Below the pieces are notes generated by a model. The model ran no database searches. It saw nothing but the letters and a program-made list of their open reading frames with translations, and was not told the DNA's origin. From Megachile rotundata (lineage: Eukaryota; Arthropoda; Insecta; Hymenoptera; Megachilidae): a stretch of 64,000 bases of DNA. Position 1 is the first letter of the stretch; every line of letters begins with the position of its first letter. The translations under genes and the position numbers were made by a program. Positions 1-15,023 of the stretch are shown in pieces. The stretch is taken from assembly GCF_050947335.1 (NCBI RefSeq), contig NW_027473318.1, positions 620,001 to 684,000 on the forward strand, in the 5' to 3' direction.

Positions 1-3000
1 CAATCACAATCATACCATCACAATCATACAATCACAATCATACAATCATAATCATACAATTACAATCATACATCACAATCATACAATCACAATCATACAA
101 TCGCAATCATACAATCACAATCATACAATCGCAATCATACAATTACAATCTCCCAAATACAATCTCCCAAATACAATCTCCCAGATACAATCATACAATG
201 ACAATCATACAATCACAATCATACAATCATAATCATACAATTACAATCATACATCAGAATCATACAATCACAATCATACAATCGCAATCATACAATCACA
301 ATCATACAATCGCAATCATACAATTACAATCTCCCAAATACAATCTCCCGAATACAATCCCCCAAATACAATCATACAATCACAATCATACAATCACAAT
401 CATACAATCACAATCATACTATCACAATCATACAATCACAATCATACAATCACAATCATACAATCACAATCATACAATCACAATCATACAATCACAATCA
501 TACATTCAAAATCATGCAATCACAATCATACAATCACAATCATGCAATCACAATCATACAATTATAATCATACAATCACAATCATTCAATCACAATCGTA
601 CAATCTCAATCGCACAACCACAATCACACAATCACACTCATACAATCACAATCATACAATCACAATCATACAATCGCAATCATACAATTACAATATCCCA
701 AATACAATCATACAATCACAATCATACAATCACAATCATACAATCACAATCATACAATCAAAATCATACAATCACAATCATACAATCGCATTCATACAAT
801 CGCAATCATACAATCACAATCATACAATCACAATCATACAATCACAATCATACTATCACAATCATACAATCACAATCATACAATCACAATCAGACAATCA
901 CAATCATACAATCACAATCATACAATCACAATCATACAATCACAATCATACAATCACAATCATACAATCGCAATCATACAATCACAATCGTACAATCATA
1001 ATCATGCAATCACAATCATACGATCGCAATCATACAATCACAATCATACCATCACAATCATACAATCACAATCATACAATCATAATCATACAATTACAAT
1101 CATACATCACAATCATACAATCACAATCATACAATCGCAATCATACAATCACAATCATACAATCGCAATCATACAATTACAATCTCCCAAGTACAATCTC
1201 CCAAATACAATCTCCCAGATACAATCATACAATCACAATTATGCAATCACAATCATACAATCGCATTCATACAATCGCAATCATACAATCACAATCATAC
1301 AATCATGATCATACAATCACAATCATACGATCGCAATCATACAATCACAATCATACCATCACAATCATACAATCACAATCATACAATCATAATCATACAA
1401 TTACAATCATACATCACAATCATACAATTACAATCATACATCACAATCATACAATCACAATCATACAATCATAATCATACAATTACAATCATACATCACA
1501 ATCATACAATCACAATCATACAATCACAATCATACAATCGCAATCATACAATCACAATCATACAATCGCAATCATACAATTACAATCTCCCAAATACAAT
1601 CTCCCAAATACAATCTCCCAGATACAATCATACAATGACAATCATACAATCACAATCATACAATCATAATCATACAATTACAATCATACATCAGAATCAT
1701 ACAATCACAATCATACAATCGCAATCATACAATCACAATCATACAATCGCAATCATACAACTACAATCTCCCAAATACAATCTCCCGAATACAATCTCCC
1801 AAATACAATCATACAATAACAATCATACAATCACAATCATACAATCACAATCATACTATCACAATCATACAATCACAATCATACAATCACAATCATACAA
1901 TCACAATCATACAATCACAATCATACAATCACAATCATACATTCAAAATCATGCAATCACAATCATACAATCACAATCATGCAATCACAATCATACAATT
2001 ATAATCATACAATCACAATCATTCAATCACAATCGTACAATCTCAATCGCACAACCACAATCACACAATCACACTCATACAATCACAATCATACAATCGC
2101 AATCATACAATTACAATATCCCAAATACAATCATAAAATCACAATCATACAATCACAATCATACAATCACAATCATACAATCACAATCATACAATCGCAT
2201 TCATACAATCGCAATCATACAATCACAATCATACAATCGCAATCATACAATTACAATCTCCCAAATACAATCTCCCAAATACAATCACCCAAATACAATC
2301 ATACAATCACAATCATACAATCATAATCATACAATCACAATCATACAATTACAATCATACAATCACAATCATACTATCACAATCATACAATCACAATCAC
2401 ACAATCACAATCAGACAATCTCAATGATACAATCACAATCATACAATCACAATCATACCATCACAATCATACAATCACAATCATACAATCATAATCATAC
2501 AATTACAATCATACATCACAATCATACAATCACAATCATACAATCGCAATCATACAATCACAATCATACAATCACAATCATACAATCACAATCATACAAC
2601 CACAATCAGACAATCACAATCATACAATCACAATCATACAATCACAATTATGCAATCACAATCATACAATCGCATTCATACAATCGCAATCATACAATCA
2701 CAATCATACAATCATGATCATACAATCACAATCATACGATCGCAATCATACAATCACAATCATACCATCACAATCATACAATCAGAATCATACAATCATA
2801 ATCATACAATTACAATCATACATCGCAATCATACAATCACAATCATACAATCGCAATCATACAATCACAATCATACAATCGCAATCATACAATCACAATC
2901 ATACAATCGCAATCATACAATTACAATCTCCCAAATACAAGCTCCCAAATACAATCTCCCAACTACAATCTCCCAAATACAATCATACAATCACAATCAT

Positions 3001-3240
3001 ACAATCACAATCATACAATCATAATCATACAATTACAATCATACATCACAATCATACAATCACAATCATACAATCGCAATCATACAATCACAATCATACA
3101 ATCGCAATCATACAATTACAATCATACTATCACAATCATACTATCACAATCATACAATCACAATCATACAATCACAATCATACAATCACAATCATACAAT
3201 CACAATCATACAACCACAATCATACAATCGCAATCATACA
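1..3240. repeat. Left segment: HORs of about 1.4 kb
   Basis: Rare variants recur at two near-equal offsets. The CAATGACAAT variant at 197 recurs at 1634 and the CATGCAATC...ATTATAATC cassette at 542 recurs at 1979 (both 1,437 bp). The CAATTATGCAATC variant at 1241 recurs at 2650 and CGATCG at 1328 recurs at 2737 (both 1,409 bp). Single-unit gains and losses explain small offset changes, for example 1,423 bp near 71/1494 and 675/2098. C-rich ACAATCTCCCAAAT blocks are frequent, for example near 145-185, 325-365, 1185-1215 and 1585-1620. No gene is seen. The TTATGCAATC/CATGATCATAC combination near 2650-2715 reappears near 60848-60915, linking the two ends of the window. Confidence 0.85.
2930..2974 (-). 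other. Four phased CCC (minus-strand GGG) tracts
   Basis: Consecutive C-rich units place CCC at 2930, 2944, 2958 and 2972, exactly 14 bp apart with 11-base spacers. On the minus strand this gives four GGG tracts. The same four-tract arrangement occurs at about 8630-8674, 11873-11917, 25918-25962, 61128-61172, 61575-61619 and 63055-63099. A five-tract version at 39262-39320 spans a duplication junction. The long loops make a stable G-quadruplex or i-motif doubtful; this is only a candidate structure. Confidence 0.35.
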
Positions 3241-3249
3241 TTCAAAATC

Positions 3250-3435
3250 ATGCAATCACAATCATACAATCACAATCATGCTATCACAATCATACAATCA
3301 GAATCATACAATCACAATCATTCAATAACAATCGTACAATCACAATCGTTCAATCACAATCGCACAACCACAATCAGACAATCACACTCATACAATCACA
3401 ATCATACAATCACAATCATACAATCACAATCATAG
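3250..3435. repeat. Beta marker cassette (CATGCTATC type)
   Basis: This is a recognisable run of variant units: CATTCAAAATCATGC, then CATGCTATC, CAGAATC, CATTCAATAAC, CGTACAATC, CGTTCAATC, CGCACAACC, CAGACAATC and CACTCATAC. The ATG that begins it recurs near 7107, 8950, 12193, 19809, 22046, 24394, 26882, 28978, 30361, 33531, 35571, 37724, 40408 and 62217. The copies near 7107, 33531 and 35571 are cut short after CATTCAAT and rejoin plain units. No copy lies between about 40.6 and 62.2 kb. The short open frame through it is a by-product of the repeat, not a gene. Confidence 0.85.
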
Positions 3436-3824
3436 CATCACAATCATACTTTCACAATCATACAATCACAATCATACAATCACAATCATACAATCACAGT
3501 CATACAATCACAATCATACAATCACAATCGTACTATCACAATCATACAATCACAATCATACAATCACAATCATACAATCACAATCATACAATCATAATCA
3601 TACAATCACAATCATACAATCACAATCATACAATCACAATCATACAATCACAGTCATACAATCGCAAGCATACAATCACAATCATACAATCTCAATCATA
3701 CAATCACAATCATACAATCATAATCATACAATTACAGTCATACATCACAATCATACAATCACAATCATACAATCACAATCATACAATCGCAAGCATACAA
3801 TCACAATCATACAATCTCAATCAT

Positions 3825-4550
3825 ACAATCACAATCATACAATCACAATCATACAATCATAATCATACAATTACAATCATACATCACAATCATACAATCA
3901 CAATCATACAATCACAATCATACTTTCACAATCATACTATCACAATCATACAATCACAATCATACAATCACAATCATACAATCGCAATCATACAATTACA
4001 ATATCCCAAATACAATCATACAATCACAATCATACACTCACAATCATACAATCACAATCATACAATCACAATCATACAATCACAATCATACAATCACAAT
4101 CATACAATCACAGTCATACAATCACAGTCATACTATCACAATCATACAATCACAATCATAGAATCACAATCGTAAATTCACAATCATACAATCACAATCA
4201 TACAATCACAATCATACAATCATAATCATACAATTACAATCATACATCACAATCATACAATCACAATCATACAATCACAATCATACTTTCACAATCATAC
4301 TATCACAATCATACAATCACAATCATACAATCACAATCATACAATCGCAATCATACAATTACAATATCCCAAATACAATCATACAATCACAATCATACAC
4401 TCACAATCATACAATCACAATCATACAATCACAATCATACAATCACAATCATACAATCACAATCATACAATCACAGTCATACAATCACAGTCATACTATC
4501 ACAATCATACAATCACAATCATAGAATCACAATCGTAAATTCACAATCAT
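3825..4550. repeat. Local tandem duplication, period 363 bp
   Basis: Two adjacent copies (about 3825-4187 and 4188-4550) repeat the same series of variants at exactly 363 bp. CTTTC occurs at 3921/4284, CACTCAC at 4035/4398, TAGAATC at 4159/4522, and the CGTAAATTC unit follows in both. 363 equals 25 units of 14 bp plus one 13-bp unit, and each copy does contain one ACATCACAATCAT unit. By eye the copies are identical, so the event looks recent. Confidence 0.85.
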
Positions 4551-5518
4551 ACAATCACAATCATACAATCACAATCATACAATCACAATCATACAATCAC
4601 AATCATACAATCACAATCATACAATCACATTCATACAATCGCAAGCATACAATCACAATCATACAATCTCAATCATACAATCACAATCATACAATCACAA
4701 TCATACCATCGCATTCATACAATCGCAATCATACAATCACAATCATACAATCGCAATCATACAATTACAATCTCCCAAATACAATCTCCCAAATACAATC
4801 ACCCAAATACAATCATACAGTCACAATCATACAATCATAATCATACAATCACAATCATACAATCACAATCATACTTTCACAATCATACAATCACAATCAT
4901 ACAATCACAAAAATACAATCATAATCATACAATCACAATCATACAATCGCAATCATACAGTCACAATCATACAATCATAATCATGCAATCACAATCATAC
5001 GATCGCAATCATACAATCACAATCATACCATCACAATCATACAATCACAATCATACAATCATAATCATACAATTACAATCATACATCACAATCATACAAT
5101 CACAATCATACAATCGCAATCATACAATCACAATCATACAATCGCAATCATACAATCACAATCATACAATCGCAATCATACAATTACAATCTCCCAAATA
5201 CAATCTCCCGACTACAATCTCCCAAATACAATCATACAATCACAATCATACAATCACAATCATACAATCACAATCATACTATCACAATCATACAATCACA
5301 ATCATACAATCACAATCATACAATCACAATCATACAATCACAATCATACAATCACAATCATACATTCAAAATCATGCAATCACAATCATACAATCACAAT
5401 CATGCAATCACAATCATACAATTATAATCATACAATCACAATCATTCAATCACAATCGTACAAACTCAATCGCACAACCACAATCACACAATCACACTCA
5501 TACAATCACAATCATACA

Positions 5519-7072
5519 ATCAGAATCATACAATCGCAATCATACAATTACAATATCCCAAATACAATCATACAATCACAATCATACAATCACAATCATA
5601 CAATCACAATCATACAATCACAATCATACAATCGCATTCATACAATCGCAATCATACAATCACAATCATACAATCGCAATCTTACAATTACAATCTCCCA
5701 AATACAATCTGACAAATACAATCACCCAAATACAATCATGCAATCACAATCATACAATCATAATCATACAATCACAATCATACTTTCACAATCATACTAT
5801 CACAATCATACAATCACAATCATACAATCACAATCATACAATCGCAATCATACAATTACAATATCCCAAATACAATCATACAATCACAATCATACACTCA
5901 CAATCATACAATCACAATCATACAATCACAATCATACAATCACAATCATACAATCACAATCATACAATCACAATCATACAATCACAATCATACAATCACA
6001 GTCATACAATCACAGTCATACTATCGCAATCATACAATCACAATCATAGAATCACAATCGTAAATTCACAATCATACAATCACAATCATACAATCACAAT
6101 CATACAATCACAATCATATAATCACAATCATACAATCACATTCATACAATCGCAAGCATACAATCACAATCATACAATCTCAATCATACAATCACAATCA
6201 TACAATCATAATCATACAATTACAATCATACGTCACAATCATACAATCACAATCATACAATCGCAATCATACAATTACAATATCCCAAATACAATCTCCC
6301 AAATACAATCATACAATCACAATCATACAATCACAATCATACAATCACAATCATACAATCACAATCATACAATCACAATCATACAATCACAATCATACCA
6401 TCGCATTCATACAATCGCAATCATACAATCACAATCATACAATCGCAATCATACAATTACAATCTCCCAAATACAATCTCCCAAATACAATCACCCAAAT
6501 ACAATCATACAATCACAATCATACAATCATAATCATACAATCACAATCATACAATCACAATCATACTTTCACAATCATACAATCACAATCATACAATCAC
6601 AAAAATACAATCATAATCATGCAATCACAATCATACGATCGCAATCATACAATCACAATCATACCATCACAATCATACAATCATAATCATACAATTACAA
6701 TCATACATCACAATCATACAATCACAATCATACAATCGCAATCATACAATCACAATCATACAATCATAATCATACAATTACAATCATACATCACAATCAT
6801 ACAATCACAATCATACAATCGCAATCATACAATCACAATCATACAATCACAATCATACAATCACAATCATACAATCACAATCATACAATCACAATCATAC
6901 AATCACAATCATACAATCACAATCATACAATCACAATCATACAATCACAATCATACAATCACAATCATACAATCGCAATCATACAATCACAATCATACTA
7001 TCACAATCATACTATCACAATCATACAATCACAATCATACAATCACAATCATACAATCACAATCATACAACC
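5519..7072. repeat. HOR copy 1 of the 7,951-bp-offset duplication
   Basis: Matches 13470-15023 at a constant offset of 7,951 bp. Private markers include CAGAATC at 5521/13472, TTACAATT in the CTTAC context, CATATAATC at 6115/14066, and the CGATCG box at 6636/14587. It also contains C-rich blocks with CTGACAAAT and CACCCAAAT units. The match ends where copy 1 runs into CAACCAC units while copy 2 runs into CAGTC units. Confidence 0.85.
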
Positions 7073-7913
7073 ACAATCATACAATCGCAATCATACATTC
7101 AAAATCATGCAATCACAATCATACAATCACAATCATGCTATCACAATCATACAATCAGAATCATACAATCACAATCATTCAATCACAATCATACAATCAC
7201 AATCATACAATCACAATCATACAATCACAATCATACAATCACAGTCATACAATCGCAAGCATACAATCACAATCATACAATCTCAATCATACAATCACAA
7301 TCATACAATCATAATCATACAATTACAGTCATACATCACAATCATACAATCACAATCATACAATCACAATCATACAATCGCAAGCATACAATCACAATCA
7401 TACAATCTCAATCATACAATCACAATCATACAATCACAATCATACAATCATAATCATACAATTACAATCATACATCACAATCATACAATCACAATCATAC
7501 AATCACAATCATACTTTCACAATGATACTATCACAATCATACAATCACAATCATACAATCACAATCATACAATCGCAATCATACAATTACAATATCCCAA
7601 ATACAATCATACAATCACAATCATACACTCACAATCATACAATCACAATCATACAATCACAATCATACAATCACAATCATACAATCACAGTCATACAATC
7701 ACAGTCATACTATCACAATCATACAATCACAATCATAGAATCACAATCGTAAATTCACAATCATACAATCACAATCATACAATCACAATCATACAATCAC
7801 AATCATACAATCACAATCATACAATCACAATCATACAATCACATTCATACAATCGCAAGCATACAATCACAATCATACAATCTCAATCATACAATCACAA
7901 TCATACAATCATA

Positions 7914-10240
7914 ATCATACAATTACAATCATACGTCACAATCATACAATCACAATCATACAATCACAATCATACAATCACAATCATACAATCACAATCA
8001 TACAATCACATTCATACAATCGCAAGCATACAATCACAATCGTACTATAACAATCATACAATCACAATCATACAATCACAATCATACAATCACAATCATA
8101 CAATCATAATCATACAATCACAATCATACAATCACAATCATACAATCACAATCATACAATCACAATCATACACTCACAATCATACAATCACAATCATACA
8201 ATCACAATCATACAATCACAATCATACAATCACAATCATACAATCACAGTCATACAATCACAGTCATACTATCACAATCATACAATCACAATCATAGAAT
8301 CACAATCGTAAATTCACAATCATACAATCACAATCATACAATCACAATCATACAATCACAATCATACAATCACAATCATACAATCACAATCATACAATCA
8401 CAATCATACAATCACAATCATACAATCATAATCATACAATTACAGTCATACATCACAATCATACAATCACAATCATACAATCACAATCATACAATCACAA
8501 TCATACAATCACAATCATACAATCACAATCATACAATCACAATCATACAATCGCAATCATACAATCACAATCATACAATCGCAATCATACAATCACAATC
8601 ATACAATCGCAATCATACAATTACAATCTCCCAAATACAATCTCCCAAATACAATCTCCCAACTACAATCTCCCAAATACAATCATACAATCACAATCAT
8701 ACAATCACAATCATACAATCATAATCATACAATTACAATCATACATCACAATCATACAATCACAATCATACAATCGCAATCATACAATCACAATCATACA
8801 ATCGCAATCATACAATTACAATCATACTATCACAATCATACTATCACAATCATACAATCACAATCATACAATCACAATCATACAATCACAATCATACAAT
8901 CACAATCATACAACCACAATCATACAATCGCAATCATACATTCAAAATCATGCAATCACAATCATACAATCACAATCATGCTATCACAATCATACAATCA
9001 GAATCATACAATCACAATCATTCAATAACAATCGTACAATCACAATCGTTCAATCACAATCGCACAACCACAATCAGACAATCACACTCATACAATCACA
9101 ATCATACAATCACAATCATACAATCACAATCATAGCATCACAATCATACTTTCACAATCATACAATCACAATCATACAATCACAATCATACAATCACAGT
9201 CATACAATCACAATCATACAATCACAATCGTACTATCACAATCATACAATCACAATCATACAATCACAATCATACAATCACAATCATACAATCATAATCA
9301 TACAATCACAATCATACAATCACAATCATACAATCACAATCATACAATCACAGTCATACAATCGCAAGCATACAATCACAATCATACAATCTCAATCATA
9401 CAATCACAATCATACAATCATAATCATGCAATTACAGTCATACATCACAATCATACAATCACAATCATACAATCACAATCATACAATCGCAAGCATACAA
9501 TCACAATCATACAATCTCAATCATACAATCACAATCATACAATCACAATCATACAATCATAATCATACAATTACAATCATACATCACAATCATACAATCA
9601 CAATCATACAATCACAATCATACTTTCACAATCATACTATCACAATCATACAATCACAATCATACAATCGCAATCATACAATTACAATATCCCAAATACA
9701 ATCATACAATCACAATCATACACTCACAATCATACAATCACAATCATACAATCACAATCATACAATCACAATCATACAATCACAATCATACAATCACAGT
9801 CATACAATCACAGTCATACTATCACAATCATACAATCACAATCATAGAATCACAATCGTAAATTCACAATCATACAATCACAATCATACAATCACAATCA
9901 TACAATCACAATCATACAATCACAATCATACAATCACAATCATACAATCACATTCATACAATCGCAAGCATACAATCACAATCATACAATCTCAATCATA
10001 CAATCACAATCATACAATCACAATCATACCATCGCATTCATACAATCGCAATCATACAATCACAATCATACAATCGCAATCATACAATTACAATCATACA
10101 ATCGCAATCATACAATTACAATCTCCCAAATACAATCTCCCGAATACAATCTCCCAAATACAATCATACAATCACAATCATACAATCACAATCATACAAT
10201 CACAATCATACTATCACAATCATACAATCACAATCATACA
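7914..10240. repeat. HOR copy 1 of the 3,243-bp-offset duplication
   Basis: Matches about 11157-13483 at a constant offset of 3,243 bp. Markers in register include the CATACGTCAC unit, CGTACTATAAC (8041/11284), TAGAATC (8295/11538), the beta cassette (8950/12193) and the CAATTACAATCATACAATCG block near 10081/13324. The left boundary is sharp: before about 7914 this copy has CATAATC and CTCAATC units, while the other has C-rich units. The region also contains the 5,700-bp-offset match to 2881-3960. Confidence 0.85.
8581..9660. repeat. HOR copy 2 of the 5,700-bp-offset duplication
   Basis: Second member of the pair with 2881-3960. It lies wholly inside the 3,243-bp-offset duplication, so the same segment occurs a third time near 11824-12903. 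One internal substitution creates TCATGCAATTAC near 9425, which the copy at about 12668 lacks. That substitution therefore probably arose after the duplication that made the 12.7 kb copy. Confidence 0.85.
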
Positions 10241-10925
10241 ATCACAATCATACAATCACAATCATACAATCACAATCATACAATCACAATCATACATTCA
10301 AAATCATGCAATCACAATCATACAATCACAATCATGCAATCACAATCATACAATTATAATGATACAATCACAATCATTCAATCACAATCGTACAAACTCA
10401 ATCGCACAACCACAATCACACAATCACACTCATACAATCACAATCATACAATCAGAATCATACAATCGCAATCATACAATTACAATATCCCAAATACAAT
10501 CATACAATCACAATCATACAATCACAATCATACAATCACAATCATACAATCACAATCATACAATCGCATTCATACAATCGCAATCATACAATCACAATCA
10601 TACAATCGCAATCTTACAATTACAATCTCCCAAATACAATCTGACAAATACAATCACCCAAATACAATCATGCAATCACAATCATACAATCATAATCATA
10701 CAATCACAATCATACTTTCACAATCATACTATCACAATCATACAATCACAATCATACAATCACAATCATACAATCGCAATCATACAATTACAATATCCCA
10801 AATACAATCATACAATCACAATCATACACTCACAATCATACAATCACAATCATACAATCACAATCATACAATCACAATCATACAATCACAATCATACAAT
10901 CACAATCATACAATCACAATCATAC
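10090..10925. repeat. HOR segment copied at 4,932-bp offset
   Basis: Matches about 5158-5993 at an offset of 4,932 bp. Both copies share the CAAACTCAATCGC variant, CAGAATCATACAATCGC, CTTACAATTAC, CTGACAAAT and the CATGCAATC following CACCCAAAT (5737/10669). It contains an alpha cassette starting at 10334. A local substitution gives CAATTATAATGATAC near 10354. The match ends near 10925, where CACATTC units replace CAGTC units. Confidence 0.8.
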
Positions 10926-11156
10926 AATCACATTCATACAATCGCAAGCATACAATCACAATCATACAATCTCAATCATACAATCACAATCATACAATCA
11001 CAATCATACCATCGCATTCATACAATCGCAATCATACAATCACAATCATACAATCGCAATCATACAATTACAATCATACAATCGCAATCATACAATTACA
11101 ATCTCCCAAATACAATCTCCCGAATACAATCTCCCAAATACAATCATACAATCACA

Positions 11157-13469
11157 ATCATACAATTACAATCATACGTCACAATCATACAATCACAATC
11201 ATACAATCACAATCATACAATCACAATCATACAATCACAATCATACAATCACATTCATACAATCGCAAGCATACAATCACAATCGTACTATAACAATCAT
11301 ACAATCACAATCATACAATCACAATCATACAATCACAATCATACAATCATAATCATACAATCACAATCATACAATCACAATCATACAATCACAATCATAC
11401 AATCACAATCATACACTCACAATCATACAATCACAATCATACAATCACAATCATACAATCACAATCATACAATCACAATCATACAATCACAGTCATACAA
11501 TCACAGTCATACTATCACAATCATACAATCACAATCATAGAATCACAATCGTAAATTCACAATCATACAATCACAATCATACAATCACAATCATACAATC
11601 ACAATCATACAATCACAATCATACAATCACAATCATACAATCACAATCATACAATCACAATCATACAATCATAATCATACAATTACAGTCATACATCACA
11701 ATCATACAATCACAATCATACAATCACAATCATACAATCACAATCATACAATCACAATCATACAATCACAATCATACAATCACAATCATACAATCGCAAT
11801 CATACAATCACAATCATACAATCGCAATCATACAATCACAATCATACAATCGCAATCATACAATTACAATCTCCCAAATACAATCTCCCAAATACAATCT
11901 CCCAACTACAATCTCCCAAATACAATCATACAATCACAATCATACAATCACAATCATACAATCATAATCATACAATTACAATCATACATCACAATCATAC
12001 AATCACAATCATACAATCGCAATCATACAATCACAATCATACAATCGCAATCATACAATTACAATCATACTATCACAATCATACTATCACAATCATACAA
12101 TCACAATCATACAATCACAATCATACAATCACAATCATACAATCACAATCATACAACCACAATCATACAATCGCAATCATACATTCAAAATCATGCAATC
12201 ACAATCATACAATCACAATCATGCTATCACAATCATACAATCAGAATCATACAATCACAATCATTCAATAACAATCGTACAATCACAATCGTTCAATCAC
12301 AATCGCACAACCACAATCAGACAATCACACTCATACAATCACAATCATACAATCACAATCATACAATCACAATCATAGCATCACAATCATACTTTCACAA
12401 TCATACAATCACAATCATACAATCACAATCATACAATCACAGTCATACAATCACAATCATACAATCACAATCGTACTATCACAATCATACAATCACAATC
12501 ATACAATCACAATCATACAATCACAATCATACAATCATAATCATACAATCACAATCATACAATCACAATCATACAATCACAATCATACAATCACAGTCAT
12601 ACAATCGCAAGCATACAATCACAATCATACAATCTCAATCATACAATCACAATCATACAATCATAATCATACAATTACAGTCATACATCACAATCATACA
12701 ATCACAATCATACAATCACAATCATACAATCGCAAGCATACAATCACAATCATACAATCTCAATCATACAATCACAATCATACAATCACAATCATACAAT
12801 CATAATCATACAATTACAATCATACATCACAATCATACAATCACAATCATACAATCACAATCATACTTTCACAATCATACTATCACAATCATACAATCAC
12901 AATCATACAATCGCAATCATACAATTACAATATCCCAAATACAATCATACAATCACAATCATACACTCACAATCATACAATCACAATCATACAATCACAA
13001 TCATACAATCACAATCATACAATCACAATCATACAATCACAGTCATACAATCACAGTCATACTATCACAATCATACAATCACAATCATAGAATCACAATC
13101 GTAAATTCACAATCATACAATCACAATCATACAATCACAATCATACAATCACAATCATACAATCACAATCATACAATCACAATCATACAATCACATTCAT
13201 ACAATCGCAAGCATACAATCACAATCATACAATCTCAATCATACAATCACAATCATACAATCACAATCATACCATCGCATTCATACAATCGCAATCATAC
13301 AATCACAATCATACAATCGCAATCATACAATTACAATCATACAATCGCAATCATACAATTACAATCTCCCAAATACAATCTCCCGAATACAATCTCCCAA
13401 ATACAATCATACAATCACAATCATACAATCACAATCATACAATCACAATCATACTATCACAATCATACA
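11157..13469. repeat. HOR copy 2 of the 3,243-bp-offset duplication
   Basis: Second member of the pair with 7914-10240. At 13470 the register jumps: the sequence to the right follows the 7,951-bp-offset source (from 5519). Against the 10.4 kb region the offset changes from 3,243 to 3,019, a loss of 224 bp or exactly 16 units. The junction falls in plain ACAATCACAATCAT units, as expected for unequal exchange or replication slippage in register. Confidence 0.85.
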
Positions 13470-15023
13470 ATCAGAATCATACAATCGCAATCATACAATT
13501 ACAATATCCCAAATACAATCATACAATCACAATCATACAATCACAATCATACAATCACAATCATACAATCACAATCATACAATCGCATTCATACAATCGC
13601 AATCATACAATCACAATCATACAATCGCAATCTTACAATTACAATCTCCCAAATACAATCTGACAAATACAATCACCCAAATACAATCATGCAATCACAA
13701 TCATACAATCATAATCATACAATCACAATCATACTTTCACAATCATACTATCACAATCATACAATCACAATCATACAATCACAATCATACAATCGCAATC
13801 ATACAATTACAATATCCCAAATACAATCATACAATCACAATCATACACTCACAATCATACAATCACAATCATACAATCACAATCATACAATCACAATCAT
13901 ACAATCACAATCATACAATCACAATCATACAATCACAATCATACAATCACAGTCATACAATCACAGTCATACTATCACAATCATACAATCACAATCATAG
14001 AATCACAATCGTAAATTCACAATCATACAATCACAATCATACAATCACAATCATACAATCACAATCATATAATCACAATCATACAATCACATTCATACAA
14101 TCGCAAGCATACAATCACAATCATACAATCTCAATCATACAATCACAATCATACAATCATAATCATACAATTACAATCATACGTCACAATCATACAATCA
14201 CAATCATACAATCGCAATCATACAATTACAATATCCCAAATACAATCTCCCAAATACAATCATACAATCACAATCATACAATCACAATCATACAATCACA
14301 ATCATACAATCACAATCATACAATCACAATCATACAATCACAATCATACCATCGCATTCATACAATCGCAATCATACAATCACAATCATACAATCGCAAT
14401 CATACAATTACAATCTCCCAAATACAATCTCCCAAATACAATCACCCAAATACAATCATACAATCACAATCATACAATCATAATCATACAATCACAATCA
14501 TACAATCACAATCATACTTTCACAATCATACAATCACAATCATACAATCACAAAAATACAATCATAATCATGCAATCACAATCATACGATCGCAATCATA
14601 CAATCACAATCATACCATCACAATCATACAATCATAATCATACAATTACAATCATACATCACAATCATACAATCACAATCATACAATCGCAATCATACAA
14701 TCACAATCATACAATCATAATCATACAATTACAATCATACATCACAATCATACAATCACAATCATACAATCGCAATCATACAATCACAATCATACAATCA
14801 CAATCATACAATCACAATCATACAATCACAATCATACAATCACAATCATACAATCACAATCATACAATCACAATCATACAATCACAATCATACAATCACA
14901 ATCATACAATCGCAATCATACAATCGCAATCATACAATCACAATCATACTATCACAATCATACTATCACAATCATACAATCACAATCATACAATCACAAT
15001 CATACAATCACAATCATACAATC
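13470..15023. repeat. HOR copy 2 of the 7,951-bp-offset duplication
   Basis: Second member of the pair with 5519-7072. It includes CATATAATC at 14066, the C-rich block near 14410-14460, CACAAAAATAC near 14549 and the CGATCG box at 14587. Only isolated substitutions are visible; for example CTATCGCAATC near 6022 reads CTATCACAATC here, and an extra CAATCGC unit sits at 14908. Past 15023 the sequence switches to CAGTCATAC units. Confidence 0.85.

Larger units (their letters stand above)
2881..3960. repeat. HOR copy 1 of a 5,700-bp-offset duplication
   Basis: This stretch matches 8581-9660 almost base for base at a constant offset of 5,700 bp. It includes the C-rich block, two CTATC units near 3127 and 3141, the beta cassette at 3250, TAGCATC near 3433 and CTTTC near 3449. 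By eye I saw only isolated substitutions, such as CAAGCTCCC at 2939 against CAATCTCCC at 8639, and TCATACAATT at 3725 against TCATGCAATT at 9425. The match breaks at about 3970, where the second copy lacks one 14-bp unit. Confidence 0.85.
3241..5518. repeat. Satellite segment with beta cassette and CGATCG box
   Basis: Gene-free satellite. It begins with a beta cassette, passes through the 363-bp local tandem duplication, and then enters C-rich blocks near 4765-4810 and 5190-5230, a CACAAAAATAC unit near 4907 and a CGATCG box at 5000. From 5158 onward it matches the stretch starting at about 10090 at an offset of 4,932 bp, sharing the private CAAACTCAATCGC variant (5463/10395). Confidence 0.8.

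Noticed and set aside
4159..4185. TAGAATC/CGTAAATTC pair as a regulatory site or gene end
   Set aside because: It recurs many times as a variant unit pair within HORs; stops here only end spurious frames.
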